Assembly: GCA_027340195.1 (NCBI GenBank)
Contig: DAHWNE010000237.1
Span: 1 to 5,116 of the forward strand
Reading direction: 5' to 3'
DNA from: Acetobacteraceae bacterium
Lineage (GTDB): Bacteria; Pseudomonadota; Alphaproteobacteria; Acetobacterales; Acetobacteraceae
Length of the DNA: 5,116 nt
The notes under the pieces were generated by a model that saw only the letters and a list, made by a program, of their open reading frames with translations, did not search any database and was not told the origin of the DNA. The position numbers were made by a program, and so were the translations under genes. Of the stretch, positions 1 through 4,989 are shown one piece after another (positions within the stretch are counted from its first letter, which is position 1; each line of letters opens with the position of its first letter).

Positions 1-83
1 GAAGCGTTCCCGGCAATCCCGCCGGGGAACTCGAAACCAAGTACTCTTTGTACCCATTCCGCGCGAGCGATATCGTCTGGCAT
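1..83 (-). CDS. N-terminal fragment of an unidentified protein, cut by the left edge
   Basis: Reading leftward from an ATG at 83-81 gives 27 codons, MPDDIARAEWVQRVLGFEFP followed by GGIAGNA, open to the edge. The residues look like real protein: acidic start, then an amphipathic AEWVQRVLG helix and a hydrophobic FEFPGG stretch. A GGGAG Shine-Dalgarno lies 6 nt upstream (minus strand, 94-90), and a sigma70-like promoter lies about 90 nt further up (200-173). I do not recognise the family; the AEWVxRVLG pattern occurs in several unrelated short proteobacterial domains. The gene points the same way as fumarase but is separated from it by about 230 bp, so it is probably its own transcription unit. 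The fragment is too short to assign a function. Confidence 0.6.
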   Translation of the reverse strand, partial: MPDDIARAEWVQRVLGFEFPGGIAGNA

Positions 84-172
84 CGGCAGCTCCCGTCCTC
101 GTGCCCACGGAGGTCCGTCAGCGGCCGGCCCAATCCCGACCCGAGGATGTCGTTTTTGCGTCCGGAACAGAC

Positions 173-200
173 ATTATCCGCCGGTGCCCGCCCCTGTCCA
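173..200 (-). promoter_or_regulatory. Putative sigma70-type promoter for the left-edge gene
   Basis: On the minus strand, TGGACA (200-195) is followed by a 16-nt spacer and GATAAT (178-173). Each hexamer matches the TTGACA/TATAAT consensus at five of six positions, which is unusual in DNA this GC-rich. The expected start point is near 166, giving a leader of about 80 nt before the ATG at 83. It faces the left-edge gene and is well clear of the fumarase stop at 315. This is inferred from motif match and placement. Confidence 0.5.
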
Positions 201-248
201 CCGCATCTTCGCGGGATCACTCTCGGTGCGCGAGGGCGGTAGTCCACC

Positions 249-288
249 CTGGCGGGGGCCGGGATGCGCCGGGGGCCGGGTCCGCCAG
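249..288 (-). terminator. GC-rich inverted repeat downstream of fumarase; weak terminator candidate
   Basis: CTGGCGG (249-255) and CCGCCAG (282-288) form a perfect 7-bp inverted repeat around a 26-nt G/C-rich centre. It starts about 27 nt past the fumarase TAG in the direction of transcription. No T-tract follows on the minus strand, so it does not fit the classical intrinsic terminator. It could be a transcript-stabilising hairpin, a poor terminator or chance. Confidence 0.25.
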
Positions 289-314
289 CCTCGCGGCCAG
301 CGTCTCCGCCGCCC

Positions 315-1961
315 CTACTCCAACCCCTCGTAAAAATCATTCCCCTTGTCGTCGATCACGATGAACGCCGGGAAATTCTCCACCTCGATCCGCCACACCG
401 CCTCCATCCCGAGCTCGGGATATTCCAGCACCTCCACCTTGCGGATGCAGTCCTGCGCCAGCCGCGCCGCCGGCCCGCCCACGCTGCCCAGGTAGAACCC
501 GCCGAAGCGCCGGCACGCATCGCGCACCGCCTTCGACCGGTTGCCCTTCGCCAGCATCACGAACGACCCGCCGGCGGCCTGGAACTCCGCCACGTAGCTG
601 TCCATCCGCCCCGCCGTGGTCGGCCCGAAGCTGCCGGTCGCCATGCCGGTGGGCGTCTTCGCCGGCCCGGCGTAATAGACCGGACGGTTCTTTATGTAAT
701 CGGGTAGCCCCTGGCCCGCATCCAGCCGCTCCTTCAGCTTCGCGTGCGCGATGTCGCGCGCCACCACCATCGTCCCCGATAGCGCCAGCCGCGTCTTCAC
801 CGGGTAGCGCGACAGCTCCGCCCGGATCTCGGCCATCGGCCGGTTGAGGTCGATCGGCACCGCCTCCCCGCCCAGATGCGCATCGGTCGTCTCCGGCAGG
901 TATTTCGCCGGATCGGATTCCAGCTCCTCCAGGAACGCGCCGTCCGGCGTGACTTTCGCCAGGATCTGCCGGTCGGCCGAGCACGACACGCCGATCCCCA
1001 CCGGCAACGACGCCCCATGCCGCGGCAGGCGGATCACCCGCACGTCATGGCAGAAATACTTCCCCCCGAACTGCGCGCCGATGCCGAACCCCCGCGTCAG
1101 TTCGAGTACCTTCTCTTCCATCTCCAGGTCGCGGAACGCATGTCCGGCGCGCGACCCCGCGGTCGGCAGCCCGTCCAGCCAGCGGGTGGACGCCAGCTTC
1201 ACCGTCTTCAGCGTCAGCTCCGCCGAGGTGCCGCCGATCACAATCGCCAAATGATACGGCGGGCAGGCCGAGGTCCCCAGGGTTCGCAGCTTCACCCCCA
1301 GCCATTCCATCAGCTTCGCCGGCGACAGGATGGCGCGCGTCTCCTGGAACAGGAAGCTCTTGTTGGCGGACCCGCCGCCCTTGGCGACGAACATCAGGTG
1401 CAGCTCGTCGGCATGGTCCTCGCCCGGCGCGGCCATGATGTCGAACTGCACCGGCAGGTTGTTGCCGGTGTTCACTTCCTCGAACATGGAAAGCGGGGCC
1501 ATCTGCGAATAGCGTAGATTGGTCTCGGTATAGGTGCGGTGCACGCCCAGGCTGAGCGCCTCCTCGGCATCGCCCGCTACCCACACGCGCTGGCCCTGCT
1601 TGCCGAACACCAGCGCGGTGCCGGTGTCCTGGCACATCGGCAGCACCCCGCCGGCGGCGATGTTGGCGTTCTTCAGCAGATCGAGCGCCACGAACCGGTC
1701 GTTGTCGGAGGCTTCCGGGTCGTCCAGGATTTTCCGCAGCTGCGCCAGATGCCCCGGCCGCAGCTTGTGGGAAACCTCGTGGAAGGCGCGGAAGGCCAGC
1801 TCGGTCAGCACCGCGGGTTCGATCCGCAGCACCGAGGCGCCCTCGCAGGCGATCCGGCTGACCCCCGCAAGCCCGAGCGGTTGCCACGGCACCGGTTGCG
1901 GGGCCAGCGGGAACATCGGCGAATAGAGGAATCCCGGCGGGCGGGGCAGGGGGGCGTTCAT
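315..1961 (-). CDS. Class I fumarate hydratase (iron-sulfur fumarase)
   Basis: This 548-aa protein converts fumarate to L-malate in the TCA cycle in the cytoplasm, using a [4Fe-4S] cluster. It aligns with E. coli FumA/FumB (recalled from memory) along its whole length: [10 protein letters not shown] (107-116), RYSQMAPL (150-157), AKGGGSANK (193-201), [10 protein letters not shown] (228-237), GAQFGGKYF (295-303), RLPRHGAS (311-318), VSCSADR (325-331), [21 protein letters not shown] (446-456) and AKGNRS (471-476). C110, C233 and C327 sit where the cluster ligands are expected. The N-terminal Fumerase domain covers roughly 45-330 and the C-terminal domain roughly 330-545. The Cys-containing C-terminal tail of E. 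coli FumA is absent. The ATG at 1961 is chosen because GGAGG (1973-1969) lies 7 nt upstream; the frame stays open to a TTG at 2189, but that would overlap sspB and add an Arg/Pro-rich extension. The gene follows sspB by 19 bp, so one transcript is likely. Confidence 0.97.
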   Translation of the reverse strand: MNAPLPRPPGFLYSPMFPLAPQPVPWQPLGLAGVSRIACEGASVLRIEPAVLTELAFRAFHEVSHKLRPGHLAQLRKILDDPEASDNDRFVALDLLKNANIAAGGVLPMCQDTGTALVFGKQGQRVWVAGDAEEALSLGVHRTYTETNLRYSQMAPLSMFEEVNTGNNLPVQFDIMAAPGEDHADELHLMFVAKGGGSANKSFLFQETRAILSPAKLMEWLGVKLRTLGTSACPPYHLAIVIGGTSAELTLKTVKLASTRWLDGLPTAGSRAGHAFRDLEMEEKVLELTRGFGIGAQFGGKYFCHDVRVIRLPRHGASLPVGIGVSCSADRQILAKVTPDGAFLEELESDPAKYLPETTDAHLGGEAVPIDLNRPMAEIRAELSRYPVKTRLALSGTMVVARDIAHAKLKERLDAGQGLPDYIKNRPVYYAGPAKTPTGMATGSFGPTTAGRMDSYVAEFQAAGGSFVMLAKGNRSKAVRDACRRFGGFYLGSVGGPAARLAQDCIRKVEVLEYPELGMEAVWRIEVENFPAFIVIDDKGNDFYEGLE

Positions 1962-1968
1962 CGCGGGG

Positions 1969-1973
1969 CCTCC
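1969..1973 (-). promoter_or_regulatory. Shine-Dalgarno that fixes the fumarase start
   Basis: Minus-strand GGAGG lies 7 nt before the ATG at 1961, in the 19-nt spacer after the sspB stop codon. It supports a 548-aa fumarase over the longer open frame that runs back into sspB. Confidence 0.8.
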
Positions 1974-1980
1974 GGGAAGC

Positions 1981-2508
1981 TCAGGATTTCGGGGTGGAGC
2001 GGCGGCGGAACGCGTCCAGGCTGACCACCTGCGGCGCGGGAGTGGCGGGGGCGGGTTGCGGTTCCGGCGCGGCTTCCGGCGGTTCCGGCGCGGGCACTTC
2101 CGCCGCGGGCGGCGCGGCGGCGGGTTCCCCGGCGCGGAAGCGCAGGCCGAAGCGCACGTAAGGGTCGGCGAACCCGGTGATTGCTGCAAGCGGGATCACC
2201 AGCGTGGTCGGCACCCCGCCGAACGACAGGCCGACCGAGAACAGCCCGGCCGCCTCGTCCAGCCTGAGGTCCCAGAACTGGTGCTGCAACACGATGGTCA
2301 TTTCGGTCGGGTACTGCGCCCGCAGCCGTGCCGGAATCACCACCCCGGGATGATCGGTACGGAAGGAGATGTAGAAGTGATGCTCGCCGGGCAGCCCCTC
2401 GGCGGCGACATGAGCGAGCGCGCGGACCATGACCTGGCGCATCGCCGCCTCGGTCCAGTCGTCATACGGAAGCAGGCTTTCCACCTGCGGTGGGGTCGGG
2501 TCTGACAT
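1981..2508 (-). CDS. sspB: SspB, ClpXP adaptor for ssrA-tagged proteins (alphaproteobacterial type)
   Basis: This is a 175-aa protein. SspB binds the ssrA degradation tag on released polypeptides and tethers them to ClpX for proteolysis. The globular domain is about residues 13-126 and holds family hallmarks: [12 protein letters not shown] (38-49), [10 protein letters not shown] (53-62), [16 protein letters not shown] (66-81), VGLSFGGVP (92-100), [14 protein letters not shown] (103-116) and VRFGLRF (118-124). Next comes an Ala/Pro/Glu-rich linker (about 127-159), expected to be disordered. The tail [11 protein letters not shown] (160-170) is the probable ClpX-binding segment. The ATG at 2508 gives the expected domain start, but no Shine-Dalgarno is visible before it; see the promoter entry at 2516-2544 for a possible leaderless start. 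Its upstream neighbour on the same strand is ssrA, which encodes the tag it recognises; the fumarase gene follows by 19 bp. Confidence 0.93.
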   Translation of the reverse strand: MSDPTPPQVESLLPYDDWTEAAMRQVMVRALAHVAAEGLPGEHHFYISFRTDHPGVVIPARLRAQYPTEMTIVLQHQFWDLRLDEAAGLFSVGLSFGGVPTTLVIPLAAITGFADPYVRFGLRFRAGEPAAAPPAAEVPAPEPPEAAPEPQPAPATPAPQVVSLDAFRRRSTPKS

Positions 2509-2515
2509 CGGCCGG

Positions 2516-2544
2516 AAAATAGGCGCGGGGGGGGCCTCTGGCCA
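2516..2544 (-). promoter_or_regulatory. Candidate promoter giving a leaderless sspB mRNA
   Basis: On the minus strand, TGGCCA (2544-2539), a 17-nt spacer and TATTTT (2521-2516) each match the sigma70 hexamers at four of six positions. The A of the sspB ATG (2508) is eight bases beyond the -10-like box, where transcription would begin. With no Shine-Dalgarno in front of sspB, this fits a leaderless transcript. The element overlaps the 3' end of ssrA. Alternatively sspB is reached by read-through from ssrA, and the match is chance. Confidence 0.35.
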
Positions 2545-2621
2545 GCCCCGCCGGGGCGCTTGGCAGGCTTCGCGGTTGGGGGGCTTCTGTTGCCCGGTGC
2601 CCCCCGGACCGCGCTTATCGC

Positions 2622-2657
2622 TTACGCAGCGACAGCGAGCGCCATGTTGTCATTGGC
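2622..2657 (-). other. tmRNA tag reading frame, ANDNMALAVAA-stop
   Basis: From resume codon GCC (2657-2655) the frame reads A N D N M A L A V A A and ends in TAA (2624-2622). The ANDN start and the AVAA end match the general form of alphaproteobacterial ssrA tags; the end is the ClpX-recognised part and the front is the SspB-binding part. The resume point is chosen by the ANDN consensus and the AAGT just before it. At 11 residues it is shorter than the 14-residue Caulobacter tag that I recall. There is no start codon, since translation enters by tRNA-mRNA switching. Confidence 0.9.
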
Positions 2658-2741
2658 ACTTGTGATACGGCCCGATAACGGCGGAACCATGCCGGGCAAA
2701 AGATGGGTCTTTACCACGCGTGTCGAGCCTGTTTCGCCCCC

Positions 2742-2781
2742 GTGGTCCCCGTCGCCGGAGCAATGCCCGCCGCCGGGGAAA
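2742..2781 (-). other. Intervening segment removed from the tmRNA precursor
   Basis: These 40 nt lie between the CCA of the acceptor piece and the 5' GGGGGCG of the coding piece. They fold as a hairpin stacked on the acceptor stem: 2778-2767 pairs with 2758-2747 (10 of 12 positions) around the loop GCATTGCT. In two-piece tmRNAs the corresponding loop is cut out to give separate acceptor and coding RNAs. The boundaries follow from the acceptor-stem pairing; the exact cleavage sites are inferred. Confidence 0.8.
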
Positions 2782-2867
2782 TGGTGGAGGCGCCGGGTAC
2801 TGCCCCCGGGTCCACAACGCTTATTCCACACACCGTTTATCGCCATAGCCGGCAAGCCGGCACGGCA

Positions 2868-2896
2868 GATATAGGCACGGCCGGCGGCGAAGAAAA
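2868..2896 (-). promoter_or_regulatory. Putative ssrA promoter
   Basis: On the minus strand, TTTTCT (2896-2891), a 17-nt spacer and TATATC (2873-2868) form a sigma70-like promoter. The -35 box is weak and the -10 box reasonable. The predicted start at G2861 gives an acceptor piece of about 80 nt, beginning with a GCCGG-CTTG-CCGGC hairpin. It sits in the divergent gap shared with the ketopantoate-reductase-family gene. Confidence 0.5.
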
Positions 2897-2948
2897 CCCC
2901 CCGGTTGCGGCCTCGCGCGACGCTCTGCACACTGCCCCGGTCAGGAAC

Positions 2949-2953
2949 GGAGG
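2949..2953 (+). promoter_or_regulatory. Shine-Dalgarno that fixes the start of the ketopantoate-reductase-family gene
   Basis: GGAGG (part of GGAGGGG) lies 8 nt before the ATG at 2962. It excludes the upstream TTG at 2905, which has no such site and would place 19 extra residues before the Rossmann fold. Confidence 0.8.
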
Positions 2954-2961
2954 GGACGGGG

Positions 2962-4020
2962 ATGAAACCCAGGATCGCGATCGTCGGTGCCGGCGCGGTG
3001 GGTGGCTATGTGGGCAGCGGGCTGGCCGCCGCGGGACATGACGTCACCCTGATCGACCCCTGGCCGGCGCATGTGGAGGCGATCCGTGCCGGCGGCATGG
3101 TGCTCTCGGGCATGACCCCGGCCGAGTCCCGCACCGTTGCGGTGCCGGCGCTCCACCTGACCCAGGTGCAGTCACTCGCCAAGGGGCGGCCGATCGACAT
3201 CGCCTTCGTCGCCGTGAAATCCTACGACACCGAATGGGCCACCACCCTGATCGCGCAGTACCTGGCCGCCTCCGGGGTGGTGGTCTCGCTGCAGAACTGC
3301 ATCAACGAAGAACGCATCGCCGCCCTGGTAGGCTGGGGCCGCACCATGGGCACGGTGGTGACCGGCGGGTTGGCCCTCGATCTCTACGAACCCGCCCACA
3401 TCCGCCGCACCATGGCCCGGGTCCCGGGTCAGACCTGCCTCTACGTGGGCGAGCCGAGCGGGCGCATCACGCCCCGCGCGCGGGAGATCGCGGCGATGCT
3501 GAACGATGTCGATGAAACCCACGCCACCGACGATCTTTGGGGCGAGCGCTGGACCAAGCTCTGCGTGAACGGAATGCGCAACGGCGTCTCGGCGGCGACC
3601 GGCATGGGCGGCAACGCGCGCGACAGCCACGACGCGGTCCGCCGGGTCTGCATCCGGCTCGGCGCCGAATCGGTGCGGGTCGGCCGCGCGCTTGGGTTCC
3701 GGGTCGGCAAGGTGGGGGCGCTCGATCCCGATCTGCTCGACCGCGCCGATGCCGGCGATAGCGCGGCGATGGCGGAAGTGGAGCGGCTGATGCTGGCCGG
3801 CACCAGCGGCGCGGCGCGCAGCGACCTCCAGCGCCCCTCGATGGCGCAGGACATGGCCAAGGGAAGGCGCACCGAGATCACCTTCATGAACGGGTTCATC
3901 GCCGAACGTGGTGCGGCGGCCGGGGTGCCGGCGCCCACCCACGCCCGGCTGACCGAGGTGGTGACGCAGGTGGAGCGCGGCCTCCTGCCGCCGTCGCCCG
4001 CCAATGTGCTATGGAACTGA
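2962..4020 (+). CDS. Ketopantoate reductase family protein (PanE/ApbA-like)
   Basis: This 352-aa protein has a predicted NADPH-dependent 2-dehydropantoate 2-reductase fold; the canonical reaction, ketopantoate to pantoate, feeds pantothenate and CoA synthesis. The N-terminal Rossmann domain begins at once: MKPRIAIVGAGAVGGYVG carries GxGxxGxxxG at 9-18, with D32 at the end of the second strand. Family residues include K86 in AVKSYDT, the LQN motif at 110-112, K199/N203/N207 in WTKLCVNGMRN (197-207), and S293, D297 and E305 in PSMAQDMAKGRRTEI (292-306). The C-terminal helical domain spans about 190-345. Two features differ from E. coli PanE: the protein is about 50 residues longer, and the usual LQNG reads LQNC (C113), followed by INEER. 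A substrate other than ketopantoate is therefore possible. It diverges from ssrA and is followed by moaB after 18 bp, suggesting an operon. A weak promoter-like TTGCGG-17-CACACT (2905-2933) precedes it. Confidence 0.88.
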   Translation: MKPRIAIVGAGAVGGYVGSGLAAAGHDVTLIDPWPAHVEAIRAGGMVLSGMTPAESRTVAVPALHLTQVQSLAKGRPIDIAFVAVKSYDTEWATTLIAQYLAASGVVVSLQNCINEERIAALVGWGRTMGTVVTGGLALDLYEPAHIRRTMARVPGQTCLYVGEPSGRITPRAREIAAMLNDVDETHATDDLWGERWTKLCVNGMRNGVSAATGMGGNARDSHDAVRRVCIRLGAESVRVGRALGFRVGKVGALDPDLLDRADAGDSAAMAEVERLMLAGTSGAARSDLQRPSMAQDMAKGRRTEITFMNGFIAERGAAAGVPAPTHARLTEVVTQVERGLLPPSPANVLWN

Positions 4021-4038
4021 GCCGACCCGGAGGCACCC

Positions 4039-4584
4039 ATGGCCCGCATCGATCCATCCCGCCCGTTCCTGCCGGTCCGCATCGCCGTGCTGACCGTCTC
4101 CGACACCCGCAGCTTGGCCAATGACACCTCCGGCCAGGCGCTGGCCGACCGCATCGCCGCGGCCGGCCACACCCTGGCCGATCGCGCGATCAGCAAGGAC
4201 GACGCGGCGGAGATCGAGACCCGGCTGCGCGGCTGGATCGCCGATCCCGCGATCGATGTGGTCATCACCACCGGCGGCACCGGCATCACCGGGCGCGACG
4301 TCACCCCGGAGGCGTTCGATCGGGTGCTGGAGAAGCGGATCGAGGGCTTCGGCGAGCTGTTCCGGATGCTGAGCTACGCCAAGATCGGCACCTCCACCAT
4401 GCAGTCGCGCGCGCTGGGGGGCGTGGCGGGCGGCACCTATCTGTTTGCCCTGCCCGGCAGCACCGGGGCGGTGAAGGATGCCTGGGACGACATCCTGGTC
4501 TTCCAGCTCGATAACCGGCATCGCCCCTGCAACCTGGTGGAGCTGATGCCGCGGCTGCAGGAGCATCTGCATCCGGCGGCCTGA
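4039..4584 (+). CDS. moaB: Molybdenum cofactor biosynthesis protein B (MoaB/MogA-type)
   Basis: This 181-aa, cytoplasmic MoaB/MogA-fold protein would bind molybdopterin and take part in its adenylation on the way to molybdenum cofactor. Visible family motifs are RIAVLTVSDTR (14-24), the molybdopterin-binding loop VVITTGGTGITGRD (74-87), the acidic helix ending IEGFGELFR (101-109), and ALPGSTGAVKDAWD (137-150). The length fits MoaB (E. coli MoaB is about 170 aa). The ATG at 4039 has GGAGG (4029-4033) 5 nt upstream, and the gene begins 18 bp after the preceding stop, so the two are probably co-transcribed. No other cofactor-synthesis or molybdoenzyme gene is in view. MoaB and MogA are hard to separate without alignment; the length and the LSYAKIGTSTMQSRALGG segment favour MoaB. 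Confidence 0.92.
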   Translation: MARIDPSRPFLPVRIAVLTVSDTRSLANDTSGQALADRIAAAGHTLADRAISKDDAAEIETRLRGWIADPAIDVVITTGGTGITGRDVTPEAFDRVLEKRIEGFGELFRMLSYAKIGTSTMQSRALGGVAGGTYLFALPGSTGAVKDAWDDILVFQLDNRHRPCNLVELMPRLQEHLHPAA

Positions 4585-4590
4585 CCGCGG

Positions 4591-4606
4591 CCGGCGCCGT
4601 TGCCGG
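4591..4606 (+). terminator. Short hairpin after moaB; weak terminator candidate
   Basis: CCGGC (4591-4595) and GCCGG (4602-4606) flank a 6-nt loop just past the moaB stop. The following ATTCTGACGAATTTTC is T-enriched but not a T-run, so termination here would be partial at best. Confidence 0.3.
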
Positions 4607-4714
4607 ATTCTGACGAATTTTCAACCCGTTCTTCCCGGTCTGGCGACAAATCGTCACATCGTGGGCACGTCTCTGCCACAGTTGGTCGCGCAGTATGGCC
4701 CTCACGATCCCGAC

Positions 4715-4719
4715 GGAGG
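4715..4719 (+). promoter_or_regulatory. Shine-Dalgarno that fixes the start of the 72-aa gene
   Basis: GGAGG lies 5 nt before the ATG at 4725. An in-frame ATG 30 nt earlier (4695) has no comparable site, so the shorter product is preferred. Confidence 0.65.
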
Positions 4720-4724
4720 CCCCG

Positions 4725-4943
4725 ATGAACGCGATTTCGACCGTGGCGGTTCCCCGGCCCACCCGGGCCAGCTGCCATCCTAGGGAGATCCTGCGCGATC
4801 CGCTCACTCGTCTGGTGATGGCAAGCGACGGCGTATCCGAGCAGGAGCTGATGGCGCTGCTCCGCCGCATCCGTCGCGCCCGCTTCCCGCGCGCGGCGGT
4901 GCTTGCCGAACCCGTGCATCCCGGGTCAGACTCCTCGGCCTGA
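4725..4943 (+). CDS. Small protein of unknown function, 72 aa
   Basis: I do not recognise this protein. It starts MNAISTVAVPRPTR, has a central stretch LRDPLTRLVMASDGVSEQEL followed by MALLRRIRRARFPR, and ends in a polar tail. The centre reads as two amphipathic helices separated by a turn, the second ending in a basic cluster (RRIRRARFPR). This is compatible with a small nucleic-acid-binding or protein-partner protein, but that is speculation. There is no signal peptide, membrane segment or metal-binding motif. A clear GGAGG supports translation. The 140-bp gap after moaB suggests separate transcription, though no convincing promoter is seen there. The next gene starts 46 bp downstream. A non-coding frame is possible given the GC-rich context. 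Confidence 0.6.
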   Translation: MNAISTVAVPRPTRASCHPREILRDPLTRLVMASDGVSEQELMALLRRIRRARFPRAAVLAEPVHPGSDSSA

Positions 4944-4989
4944 GCCGCCCGATGCTCGCGCCGGGGCGGCGCGCCGAGGAGACCGCCCC

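Larger units (their letters stand above)
84..314. other. Intergenic gap between fumarase and the left-edge gene
   Basis: No convincing protein lies here on either strand; the plus-strand open frames are Arg/Pro-rich readings of GC-rich DNA and carry no recognisable motif. The gap holds the minus-strand promoter at 200-173, the leader of the left-edge gene and a GC-rich inverted repeat at 249-288. It also has an 11-bp direct repeat, CGGGGGCCGGG, at 253-263 and 270-280. In the leader, CTCCGT (112-107) can pair with ACGGGAG (96-90, one bulged G), which would cover the Shine-Dalgarno of the left-edge gene. Such pairings arise easily by chance in this base composition. Confidence 0.5.
2532..2861 (-). 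ncRNA. ssrA: Circularly permuted (two-piece) tmRNA
   Basis: tmRNA rescues stalled ribosomes by acting as tRNA-Ala and then as mRNA for a degradation tag. The order here is permuted, as is typical of alphaproteobacteria. The acceptor piece (about 2861-2782, about 80 nt) ends in CGCCTCC-A-CCA (2792-2782). A 40-nt intervening segment follows (2781-2742), then the coding piece from GGGGGCG (2741-2735) to about 2532. GGGGGCG pairs with CGCCTCC as a 7-bp acceptor stem, with G2739 opposite U2788: the third-pair G-U that marks alanine RNAs. The T-arm is exact, CCGGG (2809-2805), a 7-nt loop and CCCGG (2797-2793). The tag frame is at 2657-2622, and its stop lies at the loop edge of a P5-like hairpin (TCGCT 2632-2628 with AGCGA 2622-2618). 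Past it, CGCGGT (2613-2608) pairs with ACCGCG (2576-2571), enclosing GGGGGGC/GCCCCCC. The 5' and final 3' ends are estimates. Confidence 0.93.

Noticed and set aside
253..280. 11-bp direct repeat CGGGGGCCGGG (253-263 and 270-280) considered as an attachment site or repeat array
   Set aside because: There are only two copies, made purely of G and C, with no integrase or other mobile gene in view; chance is likely in this base composition.
876..1517. 213-codon plus-strand open frame opposite fumarase
   Set aside because: It is an antisense shadow in GC-rich DNA; the residues are Arg/Gln/Pro-rich and low in complexity, while the minus strand encodes conserved fumarase motifs.
1962..2189. 76-residue N-terminal extension of the fumarase frame back to a TTG at 2189
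   Set aside because: It overlaps sspB, is Arg/Pro-rich with no family similarity, and the ATG at 1961 has an ideal Shine-Dalgarno and gives the normal class I length.
2848..2861. GCCGGC-TT-GCCGGC palindrome considered as a terminator or operator
   Set aside because: It sits just downstream of the ssrA -10 box, at the predicted 5' end of the acceptor RNA, and has no T-tract. It is better explained as the first hairpin of that RNA.
2622..2930. 102-codon minus-strand open frame across the ssrA region
   Set aside because: It ends exactly in the tmRNA tag and stop codon because the tag frame is open upstream. The upstream residues are an accidental translation of the acceptor piece and intervening segment.
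2905..2961. Upstream TTG start for the ketopantoate-reductase-family gene
   Set aside because: There is no ribosome-binding site before it, the extra residues precede the usual MKxxIxxxGxG start, and GGAGG sits correctly before the ATG at 2962.
3172..3942. 256-codon minus-strand open frame opposite the ketopantoate-reductase-family gene
   Set aside because: It is an antisense shadow of a gene with clear family motifs; its own residues are Gly/Ala/Arg/His-rich without recognisable motifs.
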